NCBI GenBank assembly: GCA_030430455.1 | Contig: JAUIJB010000001.1 | Span: forward strand, 1-35,218 | Reading direction: 5' to 3' | Origin: Verrucomicrobiia bacterium | Lineage (GTDB): Bacteria > Verrucomicrobiota > Verrucomicrobiia > Verrucomicrobiales > Akkermansiaceae | Length of the DNA: 35,218 bases | Shown here: one piece after another, positions 7,924 through 15,526 of the stretch | Layout: every line of letters begins with the position of its first letter | Numbering within the stretch: position 1 is the first letter of the stretch | Position numbers and translations under genes: made by a program | Notes under the pieces: generated by a model | Told to the model about the DNA's origin: nothing | Databases searched by the model: none | What the model saw: only the letters and a program-made list of their open reading frames with translations

Positions 7924-9027
7924 GTGCGAAGGCTCTTCTGGCGACTGCATTCGGTGGTCGGGCTGGTCGCCGGCCTCGGCCTGCTGGTGATCGGCCTGAC
8001 CGGCAGCCTGCTGGTTTTCCACGAGGAAATCGATGCGCTGCTGAACCCCGGCGAAACGCGGGTGGAGCCGACGGCTGCCGGGCGGCGCTCGCTCGATGAG
8101 TTGGTGGCCGCGGTCGAGGCCGCGGCGCCGGGTCATGCCGTCACCGGCTGGAGCTTCCACCGCGACGACCCGGCCGCCGCGGATGGCGTCTTCGTGATGC
8201 CCTTCGGGACCCGCGAGTGGCACTACCTCACGGTCGACCCCTACCGGGCCGAGGTCCTGAGTGAACCGACGGACCACGAGGCCACGCTCAAGCACTGGCT
8301 GCTCAGCCTGCACATGGAGTTCTTCGTCCACGAGGTCGGCCTCGCCGTGGTGGGGCTGCTCGGGGTCGCGCTGTGCTTTCTCGGGCTGTCCGGGTTGTGG
8401 ATCTACCGGCGCTTCTGGAGGTCGCTGTTCCGGCTGCGCTGGAAATCGAGCCTGCGCATGCTCAGCGGTGACCTTCATCGCATGGTCGGGGTGTTCTCGG
8501 TGGGCTTCAACCTGCTGCTCGGCTTCACCGGCGCCTACTGGAACCTCACCCACGTGGTCGATGACTGGGCCACGGGACACGAGGAGGAGCCTCCGCCGTT
8601 CCACGCAAAGCTCTTCCCGGCCGGGCTCGACCTCGCCGCCATGCCGCAGTGGGCGCGGCAGCACATCGACGGCTTCGAGACGCACTACATCTCCTTCCCC
8701 TGGGAGCCGGGTGGGCCGTTCACCCTGTGGGGGCGCCATGAGCGGGCGGCCTGGTTCCGCAGCCCCTACGGCTCGCAGGTCGCCTTCGACTCCCAGACCG
8801 GCGCCTTCCTCAATGCCCACGACCTGGCCGACGCCGGCGCCTGGAGCCAGGTCGTCGATGCCTTCGAGCCGCTCCACTTCGGCAACTTCGGTGGTCTGGC
8901 CTCGAAGTTCGCCTGGTCGGCCGCCGGCCTTGCCCCGGCCCTGCTGTGCCTGAGCGGGATGAGCATCTGGTGGCAGCGGCGACGGTCGCCGCGCCCGGCG
9001 GGCCGCGAGGAGGCGCCCGGCAGGTGA
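7924..9027 (+). CDS. PepSY-associated transmembrane protein (putative ferric-siderophore reductase)
   Basis: The product has 367 residues and about four membrane helices (roughly 8-33, 135-165, 185-208 and 335-355) with a large periplasmic region. RLHSVVGLVAGLGLLVIGLT and VFHEEIDALLNP at the N-terminus are characteristic of the PepSY_TM family. Members commonly sit next to TonB receptors and are thought to reduce or release iron from imported siderophores. Several membrane-proximal histidines (LLSLHMEFFVHEVG, SGDLHRMVG) could be haem or metal ligands. The GTG start is 6 bp after the receptor stop, so the two are almost certainly cotranscribed. The C-terminus is Arg/Pro-rich. Family confidence is high; the reductase role is inferred from the family. 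Confidence 0.88.
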   Translation: MRRLFWRLHSVVGLVAGLGLLVIGLTGSLLVFHEEIDALLNPGETRVEPTAAGRRSLDELVAAVEAAAPGHAVTGWSFHRDDPAAADGVFVMPFGTREWHYLTVDPYRAEVLSEPTDHEATLKHWLLSLHMEFFVHEVGLAVVGLLGVALCFLGLSGLWIYRRFWRSLFRLRWKSSLRMLSGDLHRMVGVFSVGFNLLLGFTGAYWNLTHVVDDWATGHEEEPPPFHAKLFPAGLDLAAMPQWARQHIDGFETHYISFPWEPGGPFTLWGRHERAAWFRSPYGSQVAFDSQTGAFLNAHDLADAGAWSQVVDAFEPLHFGNFGGLASKFAWSAAGLAPALLCLSGMSIWWQRRRSPRPAGREEAPGR

Positions 9028-9846
9028 ATGCATCGGGCCGCGCTTGCGGGCGAGCGGCCCGGACCCATCCTGTCCTCCATGCCCATGCGACGCTGCGCGA
9101 TCGAGACGACCGGCTTCCAGCAGGTCGAGGTCTGGAAGTCGCGCGACGCCTGCGAACTGCGGGTGGCCGGGGCGGTGCACGCCTGGTGGCACCGCGAGCG
9201 CCTGCTCACCGGGCTGGCCTGGGACAACCTGGCGGCGGGTTGCCTGCTGCGTCCCGCGGGGCCACCGACCAGCATCCTGATGCTCGGGATCGCCGGCGGC
9301 ACGACCCTGAGGATCCTCCGCCACCTGCTGCCGGAGGCCGCGCTGACGGCGGTCGACATCGACCCCGGGATCATCGCGATCGCGCGCCGCCACATGGCGC
9401 TCGATGCCTGCGGCGCGGAGATCCACATCGCCGATGCCTACGAGTGGGCGAGGGGCTGCCGGCGGCGCTTCGACCTCGTCATCGACGACTGCTACCTCGC
9501 CGGCGAGGAGGAGGTTTTCCGGCCGGAGAGCGATCCGTGGAGCGCCATCGACCGCCTCGGGCGATTGCTTTCCCCGGGTGGCCTGCTGGCGCTGAACCTC
9601 GTCACCGGGGCGGGCCACCGCCGGATGCAGATCGCCACCCGCGCGGCCTTCCGCGAGCGCTTCGCCGAAGTCCGCTCGGTGACGACCTGGGAGAGCCAGA
9701 ACGAGACCCTCGTCGGCGGCGACCGGGTCCTCAGCGGGAGCGCGCTGCGACCGTGGGCCGGGGCCTTCCCCCACCGCCGCGACCGCGAGTTCTGGGGCCG
9801 CCTGCGGAACCGGCGGATCCCGGCGCCCCGCGCCGGCCGCGCCTGA
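9028..9846 (+). CDS. Spermidine-synthase-fold SAM-dependent methyltransferase-like protein
   Basis: A Rossmann SAM-binding core shows motif I ILMLGIAGGTTLRIL (83-97) and the acidic loop TAVDIDPGIIAIARRHM (107-123), in the style of SpeE-like proteins. The spermidine synthase catalytic DSxDP is not seen; the matching place reads FDLVIDDCYLAG (148-159), so polyamine synthesis is doubtful. Such SpeE-like proteins are often of unknown function, and metallophore synthesis enzymes share this fold. The ATG directly abuts the stop of the PepSY gene, so the three genes form one transcription unit. An alternative start is the Met at 9079, which removes 17 residues and would begin MPMRRCAIETTG. The protein carries no signal peptide and should be cytoplasmic. 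Confidence 0.75.
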   Translation: MHRAALAGERPGPILSSMPMRRCAIETTGFQQVEVWKSRDACELRVAGAVHAWWHRERLLTGLAWDNLAAGCLLRPAGPPTSILMLGIAGGTTLRILRHLLPEAALTAVDIDPGIIAIARRHMALDACGAEIHIADAYEWARGCRRRFDLVIDDCYLAGEEEVFRPESDPWSAIDRLGRLLSPGGLLALNLVTGAGHRRMQIATRAAFRERFAEVRSVTTWESQNETLVGGDRVLSGSALRPWAGAFPHRRDREFWGRLRNRRIPAPRAGRA

Positions 9847-9870
9847 GGCCCCGGGTGTCTGGGCGGTGCG

Positions 9871-9899
9871 TTGACAAGCCCCCGGCCCCGCCGCACCCT
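9871..9899 (+). promoter_or_regulatory. Promoter, predicted leaderless start at 9908
   Basis: A perfect -35 TTGACA (9871-9876) is followed by 17 bp and a -10-like CACCCT (9894-9899), ending 8 nt before the ATG at 9908. Transcription starting 6-8 nt after the -10 would leave essentially no 5' leader, which agrees with the absence of a Shine-Dalgarno. Confidence 0.5.
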
Positions 9900-9907
9900 G
9901 CGCGCCC

Positions 9908-10579
9908 ATGGACACGCTCAAGATCCTCCTCGGCGCCACCGTCGCACTCCTCGTCGGGGCGCTCGCGGTGTCGCTCAAGCAGATGAACGAGGGCGTCAAG
10001 GAGACCACCCCCGAGGAGGTCTCGAAGATGCGCAAGCAGCTTCAGGAGATCGAACTCGAGATGAAGCGGCTCAAGCTGGAGAAGGAGCGCCTCGGGCTCG
10101 AGGAGGTCGCCCAGCAGCCGAAGTCCGCCTTCGTCACCGAGGCCGAGGCCGACCAGAAGGTTCGCGAACTGGAGGCAAGGATGGAGATGATGGCCGCCGA
10201 CAACGAGCAGGCCAAGGCCGATGCCGCGCGCGCCGAGGAGGAGGCCAATTTCCTCACCGGTCGCTATGCCGAGGACCGCGACAAGACCGCCCGGCGGATC
10301 CGGATCATCAATGAAGCCCTCCTGATCGCGACGATCTCCGAGTGGGTCGAGGACCCGAACTTCGGCGACTTCGCCACCCTCAACATCGTCAGCCCCGGCA
10401 ACGTCCAGTCGGGCACGGTGCTGGCGATCCGCCGCAACGGCGGCGTTCTCGGCAAGCTCGAGGTCACCGAGGTCACCATGGATGGTGCCCTGGCCAACCC
10501 GCTGGGTGCCTTTGGCGAGGTCAAGCCGCAGGTCGGCGACGAGTTGATCCTCGACGAGGTGGTCAAGCTGGCTGACTGA
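9908..10579 (+). CDS. Membrane-anchored coiled-coil protein, unknown function
   Basis: The 223-residue product has one N-terminal transmembrane helix (about 5-23, ILLGATVALLVGALAV). A long charged coiled coil (about 36-130, rich in Glu, Lys, Arg and Leu heptads) follows. The C-terminal domain (about 140-223) has LNIVSPGNVQSGTVLAIRRN and LGKLEVTEV...QVGDELIL, a beta-rich pattern like the small barrels of MreC- or FlgT-type C-terminal domains. This suggests an envelope scaffold protein with most of its mass outside the cytoplasm, but no function is known. It is followed 61 bp later by two more small membrane proteins on the same strand. No Shine-Dalgarno is visible; a promoter overlaps its start region. 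Confidence 0.75.
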   Translation: MDTLKILLGATVALLVGALAVSLKQMNEGVKETTPEEVSKMRKQLQEIELEMKRLKLEKERLGLEEVAQQPKSAFVTEAEADQKVRELEARMEMMAADNEQAKADAARAEEEANFLTGRYAEDRDKTARRIRIINEALLIATISEWVEDPNFGDFATLNIVSPGNVQSGTVLAIRRNGGVLGKLEVTEVTMDGALANPLGAFGEVKPQVGDELILDEVVKLAD

Positions 10580-10640
10580 TCCGCGCCGCCGGGCCGCCGG
10601 GCCGGTCCCGGCAAGTTGGCCCCGGGCCCGATCCCCGCCG

Positions 10641-11090
10641 ATGAGCGATCTGCTGCCCCTGCTGTGGCCCTGGCTGGTCGGCGCGCTGGTGCTGATCTGG
10701 CTGCTGATCGAGATCGGCGGCTTCGGTGGCGGCGTGCTGCGGCGCCTGCCCCGCCGGCTCGCCCGCGCGCGGCACCGCCGGCAGCGTCGCGACGCGGCCG
10801 GCCTGGTCATCGACGCGCCCCACGAGCTGGCCGCCGCGATCGAGAACGGCGTCCTGCGCGCCGGGCAGCGGCTCGAGGTCAGCCGGTCGGAGTGCCGGGT
10901 CGACGCCGACGGCTACACCCTGCGCTTCGCCGCGCCGCGGCCACTCGCCGAGGGGAGCCGCTACCGGATCGCCGAGGTGCGCCGCCGCAGTCTGGCGCTC
11001 GAGGCGGAGGATCCGTCCCCGGGCGACGGGCCGGCATCGGCCTCGCCGCCGCCACCCGAAGATGCCGGGATTCCCGGGCAGGGAGAATGA
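10641..11090 (+). CDS. Single-TM protein of unknown function
   Basis: The 149-residue product starts MSDLLPLLWPWLVGALVLIW, giving one transmembrane helix (about 5-25), followed by a strongly basic stretch (33-50, RRLPRRLARARHRRQRR) that should stay cytoplasmic by the positive-inside rule. The middle (about 53-122) is a small beta-rich domain (VIDAPHELAAAIENGVLRAG, YTLRFAAPRPL), and the tail is Pro/Gly-rich and probably disordered. Its stop overlaps the next start as ATGA, so translation is probably coupled. No family is recognised. Confidence 0.65.
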   Translation: MSDLLPLLWPWLVGALVLIWLLIEIGGFGGGVLRRLPRRLARARHRRQRRDAAGLVIDAPHELAAAIENGVLRAGQRLEVSRSECRVDADGYTLRFAAPRPLAEGSRYRIAEVRRRSLALEAEDPSPGDGPASASPPPPEDAGIPGQGE

Positions 11091-11530
11091 AACCCGAGCA
11101 ACCGGTGAGCAATGCGGCAGGGCCGGCCGGCGGGGACGGGGAGGATCGTGCCGAGGGCGCCGAGCTGTGCCTGTGCTGCCTCGGGGAGACCCGCCCGGCC
11201 GCCAACTTCTGCCATCGCTGCGGGGCTCCGCAGGGTTTCCTGGCGACGGCGCTCCCGTACCAGAAGATCCTCGCCGAGGGCTTCTTCCATCGCCGCGCCA
11301 TCCAGGACCCGCGCAACCGGGTCACCGTGATCGGTGTCTGGCTGGTGTTCGGCCAGATGGCACTGGGCGGGTGCTGGATGACCTGGCAGCTGCTCGGGCT
11401 GGGATCGCCGGGGCTGTTGTTCCGCGACGGCTCGCTGCTCGGTGCCCTCGCCTGGTCCGTCACCACCGGAGCGATCGGCGTCGCCGGCCTGGTCCAGGTC
11501 ACGCTGAACTACTACAAGCGACGTCGATGA
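11087..11530 (+). CDS. Zinc-ribbon membrane protein, unknown function
   Basis: The 147-residue product has a short acidic N-terminus and a zinc-ribbon pair: C28-x2-C31 (CLCC) and C42-x2-C45 (CHRC). Two hydrophobic helices follow (about 82-102 and 118-140, the second GALAWSVTTGAIGVAGLVQV), with a basic C-terminus YYKRRR. The ATG at 11087 overlaps the stop of the preceding gene (ATGA), which fixes the start; the open frame upstream is a shadow of that gene. The protein should be membrane-bound with a cytoplasmic zinc finger. No specific function can be assigned. Confidence 0.7.
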   Translation: MKPEQPVSNAAGPAGGDGEDRAEGAELCLCCLGETRPAANFCHRCGAPQGFLATALPYQKILAEGFFHRRAIQDPRNRVTVIGVWLVFGQMALGGCWMTWQLLGLGSPGLLFRDGSLLGALAWSVTTGAIGVAGLVQVTLNYYKRRR

Positions 11531-11642
11531 GCGCCCGCCGCGCCGCGTTTCCCCTGTGACGAAAACGGGTGGGGTCGCCAGTTGGCACGGGGTCGCCCGG
11601 TGACGGAACCGCCATGTGGCGAAATGGTTGCCCGCCGACTGG

Positions 11643-11670
11643 TTGCCGGCCGGCGGAGGGGGGCTAAGCA
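11643..11670 (+). promoter_or_regulatory. Possible promoter of the 5'-nucleotidase fusion gene
   Basis: TTGCCG (11643-11648), 16 bp, then TAAGCA (11665-11670), 72 nt before the ATG at 11743. This is a weak match of the same GC-shifted type seen elsewhere in the window. A pair of direct repeats GGGGTCGCC (11571-11579 and 11589-11597) lies about 55 bp upstream. Confidence 0.3.
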
Positions 11671-11742
11671 TCCCGGCGCCCGTGCATGATCCCGCGGGTC
11701 CGGCCGCGATCCGGCCGGGCAACGTCACCCCCGAATCAAACC

Positions 11743-14700
11743 ATGAAACACAGCTACGCCTCGCTCTTCGCGAGCCTCGCGGTGTCGGCCGCCGTGAGCG
11801 GTCCGGCCTCCGCCTTCACCCTCGAGCTCCTCCACGCCGCCGACCAGGAGGCCGGAGCCGCCGCCGTCGATGACGCCCCGCGCTTCTCCGCCGTCCTCAA
11901 CGCCCTCAAGGCCGAGGACATAGGCAACGATGGGCTCGCCGACAACACGCTCGTCCTGTCGTCCGGCGACGCCATCATCCCCGGCCTGTTCTACGACGCC
12001 TCGGGCCCGGTCTACGGCCGCGGCGGGGTCGCCGACATCCAGATCCAGAACGAGCTCGGCTTCCAGGCCATCGCCCTCGGCAACCACGAGTTCGACTTCG
12101 GGCCCGGCACCATCGCCGACCTGATCAGCGGGGCGGCCTCGACCGCGCCGGTGCCGACCTCCGGCGCCCCCTTCGGCGGCACGAACTTCCCCTACCTCTC
12201 GAGCAACCTCGACTTCTCGACCGAGCCGACCCTGGCCCCGCTCGAGGTGCCCGGCGGCGGCGCGCCGCTGGCCAACTCGGTGTCCTCGTCGACGGTGATC
12301 GACGTCAATGGCGAGCCCGTCGGCGTGGTCGGCGCCACCACGCCGACCCTCGACGTGATCTCGAGCCCCGGCGGCGTGGGCATCGCCCCCGCCGACTTCG
12401 GCGGCATGCCGGGCCCGGCGGAACTCGACGCCCTCGCCGCCGAGATCCAGGCCGAGGTCGACGCCCTCCTCGCGGCGAAGCCCTCGATCAACAAGGTGGT
12501 GGTGCTCGCGCACATGCAGCAGATCGCCATCGAGCAGGAACTGGCGACCCGCCTGAGCCAGGTCGACGTGATCGTCGGCGGCGGATCCAACACCCGCCTG
12601 TTCGACGCCAACGACCGCCCGCGCCCGGGCGACAGCATCCAGGGCGAGTACCCGATCTTCGAGGCCGATGCCGACGGCAGGCCGGTCGCCATCGTCAACA
12701 CCGACGGCAGCTACAAGTACGTCGGCCGCCTGGTGATCGACTTCGATGCCTCGGGCAACATCATTCCCGCGTCCTACGACCCGGTCGTTTCCGGTGCCTA
12801 CGCCACCGACGACCAGGGCGTCGCCGACCTCGGCGCGGCCGGCCTGGTCGACCCCGAGATCCAGCAGATCGCCGACGAGATCCGCCAGCAGATCATCACC
12901 ACCGACGGCAACTTCTTCGGCGTCACCGATGTCTTCCTCAACGGCAACCGCGGGGGCAGCGACGTCGACGGCGTGCGCACCCAGGAGACCAACCTCGGCA
13001 ACCTCAGCGCCGACGCCAACCTCCACGTCGCCCGCATGAGCGACCCGACGGTCGCCGTCTCGATCAAGAACGGCGGCGGCATCCGCGCCTCGATCGGCGA
13101 GACCGTGGTGCCGCCCGGCGGCACCGAGGCGGTGCGCATCCCGCCGCAGGCGAACCCGCTGAGCGGTCGTCCCGAGGGCGGCATCAGCCAGAACGCCATC
13201 CAGACCACCCTGGCCTTCAACAACAACCTGACCCTGCTGACGCTGACCCACGAGGAGCTGGTCGCGGTGCTCGAGCACGGCGTGGCGGCGACCGACGGCG
13301 ATCCGGACAATGCCCAGGGCCGCTTCCCGCAGGTTTCCGGCGTCCGCTTCGCCTACGACCCGGCCGCCCCGGCCGGCTCGAAGATCGTCTCGGCCTCGTT
13401 CTTCGACGAGGCGAGCGGCGCCTCGACCGGCGTGCTGGTCGAGAACGGCGCCGTGGTCGAGCCCTCCGGGACCGTCCGCATCGTGACCCTCGGCTTCCTC
13501 GCCGGTGGCGGCGACGGCTATCCCTTCCCGGCGACCGACCGGGTCGACCTGGATGCCGCCGGCACCTCGACCGGCGATGCCACCTTCGCGCCCGACGGCA
13601 CCGAGCAGGACGCCCTCGCCGAGTACCTCGACGATGTCCACCCGGACGTGGCCAGCGCCTTCGGCTCGGCCGAGCTGCCGATCACGCAGGACCCGCGGAT
13701 CCAGAGCCTGCTCTACCGCAGCGACACGGTGAACTTTCCGCCGGTTCCGGCCGCGGTGAAGGCGCTCACCAAGATCGGCAACTTCGACACCGGCATCTTC
13801 GACGAGAGTGCCGCCGAGATCGTCGCCTTCGACGCGGACAGCCAGCGGATCTTCTTCATCAATGCGGACGCCGCCACGGTGACCGTCCTCGATGCCGCGG
13901 ATCCCGCGAACCTCACCGAGTGGGGTGAGATCAACGTGGGCGCCGACTTCAACCGCTCGTACTCGAACGGCTACTCGGTCGAGGTGAACCCGAACAGCGT
14001 GGCCGTCCACGACGGCCTCGTCGCCGTGGCGCTGCACCGCGAGATCACCCGCCCGAACGGCAGGACCTCCACGGCGCGCGGCATCGTCGCCTTCTACGAC
14101 ACCGACGGCCAGCTGATCGACACCGCCTGGGCCGGCTACCTGCCCGACAGCCTGGCCTTCTCGCCGGACGGCAAGTATGTCGTGGTCGCCAACGAGGGCG
14201 AGCCCTCGGACGACTACAAGAGCGACCCGATCGGCTCGGTCACGACGATCGAGATCCGCGAGTGGCGCGGCGAGCTGCGCTTCAAGACGCGGCGCGACAG
14301 CTTCGGCCGATTCGGCACCAAGAAGCTGCGCAACGCCGGGGTGCGGATCTTCGGGCCGAAGGCCAATGCCGCCAAGGACATGGAGCCCGAGTTCGTCTGC
14401 GTCAGCCCGGACTCGAAGCGCGCCTACGTGACCGTCCAGGAGAACAACGCGATCGCCGAGGTCGACCTCCGCACCGGCAAGATCCGGGCGGTCACCGGGC
14501 TGGGATCGATCGACTACATGAGCGAGAGCCAGCTCGACCCGAGCGACCGGGACGACACGATCAACATCGGCCACTGGCCGATCCAGGGCCTGTTCATGCC
14601 CGACGCCATCGCCTGCTACGAGGTGGCCGGCACGACCTACCTGGTCACGGCGAACGAGGGCGACGCCCGCGACTACGACGCCTTCGCCGAGGAGGAGCGG

Positions 14701-15303
14701 ATCAAGGACCTCGTCCTCGACCCGGCCGCCTTCCCGAATGCCGACCTGCTCCAGCAGGACGAGGCGCTCGGCCGCCTGAACGTCACCCTGACCGAGGGTG
14801 ACACCGACGGCGACGGCGACTACGACGAGCTCTACGCCTTCGGCACCCGCTCGTTCACCATCTGGAAGGTCGACCACCGCGGCAAGGTCAGCCGCGTCTG
14901 GGACAGCGGCGCGGACTTCGAGAAGATTACCGCCTCCCTGCTGCCCGCCGAGTTCAACGCCAACAACGACGAGAACGGTTCCTTCGAGTCGCGCAGCGAC
15001 AACAAGGGACCCGAGCCGGAGGGCATCGCCCTGGGCGAGGTCGACGGCCGCGTCTGCGCCTTCATCGGCCTCGAGCGGATCGGCGGCGTGATGGTCTACG
15101 ACATCACCGACCCCGCCGCCCCGGCCTTCGTCCAGTATGTCAACGCGCGTGACTTCACCGGCGATGCCGAGGCCGGCACCGCGGGCGACCTCGGACCGGA
15201 AGGCCTGGTGTTCATCTCCGCGGCCGACAGCCCGACCGGCAAGCCCCTGCTGGTCGTCAGCAACGAGGTCAGCGGCAACGTTTCCGTGTTCGAGATCGAC
15301 TGA
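11743..15303 (+). CDS. Secreted 5'-nucleotidase/metallophosphatase fused to choice-of-anchor I propeller
   Basis: The 1,186-residue protein has a signal peptide (1-24, ending GPASAF) and an N-terminal calcineurin-like phosphoesterase domain (about 25-360). Motifs are LLHAADQEAG (29-38), LSSGDAI (72-78), GNHEFDFG (113-120), LAHMQQ with H257, and GGGSNT with N283. A 5'-nucleotidase C-terminal domain follows (about 395-660, with NLGNLSADA). The last 500 residues match the choice-of-anchor I beta-propeller (LTKIGNFDTG, NSVAVHDGLVAVAL, LPDSLAFSPDGKYVVVANEGEP). Two usual metal-ligand histidines are replaced (E36 in the first motif, N283 in the last); this seems common in this subfamily, but activity is uncertain. 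The name implies a C-terminal sorting tail, yet the protein stops at SVFEID with none. A likely role is extracellular phosphate or nucleotide scavenging. Confidence 0.9.
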   Translation: MKHSYASLFASLAVSAAVSGPASAFTLELLHAADQEAGAAAVDDAPRFSAVLNALKAEDIGNDGLADNTLVLSSGDAIIPGLFYDASGPVYGRGGVADIQIQNELGFQAIALGNHEFDFGPGTIADLISGAASTAPVPTSGAPFGGTNFPYLSSNLDFSTEPTLAPLEVPGGGAPLANSVSSSTVIDVNGEPVGVVGATTPTLDVISSPGGVGIAPADFGGMPGPAELDALAAEIQAEVDALLAAKPSINKVVVLAHMQQIAIEQELATRLSQVDVIVGGGSNTRLFDANDRPRPGDSIQGEYPIFEADADGRPVAIVNTDGSYKYVGRLVIDFDASGNIIPASYDPVVSGAYATDDQGVADLGAAGLVDPEIQQIADEIRQQIITTDGNFFGVTDVFLNGNRGGSDVDGVRTQETNLGNLSADANLHVARMSDPTVAVSIKNGGGIRASIGETVVPPGGTEAVRIPPQANPLSGRPEGGISQNAIQTTLAFNNNLTLLTLTHEELVAVLEHGVAATDGDPDNAQGRFPQVSGVRFAYDPAAPAGSKIVSASFFDEASGASTGVLVENGAVVEPSGTVRIVTLGFLAGGGDGYPFPATDRVDLDAAGTSTGDATFAPDGTEQDALAEYLDDVHPDVASAFGSAELPITQDPRIQSLLYRSDTVNFPPVPAAVKALTKIGNFDTGIFDESAAEIVAFDADSQRIFFINADAATVTVLDAADPANLTEWGEINVGADFNRSYSNGYSVEVNPNSVAVHDGLVAVALHREITRPNGRTSTARGIVAFYDTDGQLIDTAWAGYLPDSLAFSPDGKYVVVANEGEPSDDYKSDPIGSVTTIEIREWRGELRFKTRRDSFGRFGTKKLRNAGVRIFGPKANAAKDMEPEFVCVSPDSKRAYVTVQENNAIAEVDLRTGKIRAVTGLGSIDYMSESQLDPSDRDDTINIGHWPIQGLFMPDAIACYEVAGTTYLVTANEGDARDYDAFAEEERIKDLVLDPAAFPNADLLQQDEALGRLNVTLTEGDTDGDGDYDELYAFGTRSFTIWKVDHRGKVSRVWDSGADFEKITASLLPAEFNANNDENGSFESRSDNKGPEPEGIALGEVDGRVCAFIGLERIGGVMVYDITDPAAPAFVQYVNARDFTGDAEAGTAGDLGPEGLVFISAADSPTGKPLLVVSNEVSGNVSVFEID

Positions 15304-15334
15304 TCGATCGTTGGTTTCGCTGCAGCCAGCACCA

Positions 15335-15367
15335 AGCCCGCGGGTCCGACCCCCGCGGGCTTTTTTT
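15335..15367 (+). terminator. Strong intrinsic terminator
   Basis: A perfect 10-bp stem AGCCCGCGGG (15335-15344) and CCCGCGGGCT (15352-15361) with a 7-nt loop is followed by seven T residues (15361-15367). It ends the transcript of the 5'-nucleotidase fusion gene 31 bp after its stop. Confidence 0.92.
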
Positions 15368-15488
15368 CGTCCGGAAGGCGTCGCCCGGCCTACGGGATTT
15401 CCGCCCCGGCAGGGGCGCCCGACCGGCCTGGATGCTTGGTTTCCGCGGTCGATGACGGATTTCCCCCAACGGATCCGGGGTCGTTGGA

Positions 15489-15517
15489 TTGACGGCCGGC
15501 GGGGGCTGGTCTACCGC
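15489..15517 (+). promoter_or_regulatory. Promoter, predicted leaderless start at 15527
   Basis: TTGACG (15489-15494), 17 bp, then TACCGC (15512-15517), 9 nt before the ATG at 15527. The -35 matches consensus at five of six positions. The preceding gene ends in a terminator, so a new promoter is required in this gap. Confidence 0.45.
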
Positions 15518-15526
15518 TGGCGCTCC

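Noticed and set aside
5707..10035. Very long minus-strand open frame (1,442 codons) opposite the receptor cassette
   Set aside because: It is antisense to three genes with clear family motifs, and its translation is a low-complexity Arg/Gly/Ala/Val mixture typical of antisense frames in GC-rich DNA.
11725..14877. Minus-strand open frame of 1,050 codons opposite the nucleotidase fusion
   Set aside because: Shadow of a gene with signal peptide and ordered domains; no domain or start signal on the minus strand.
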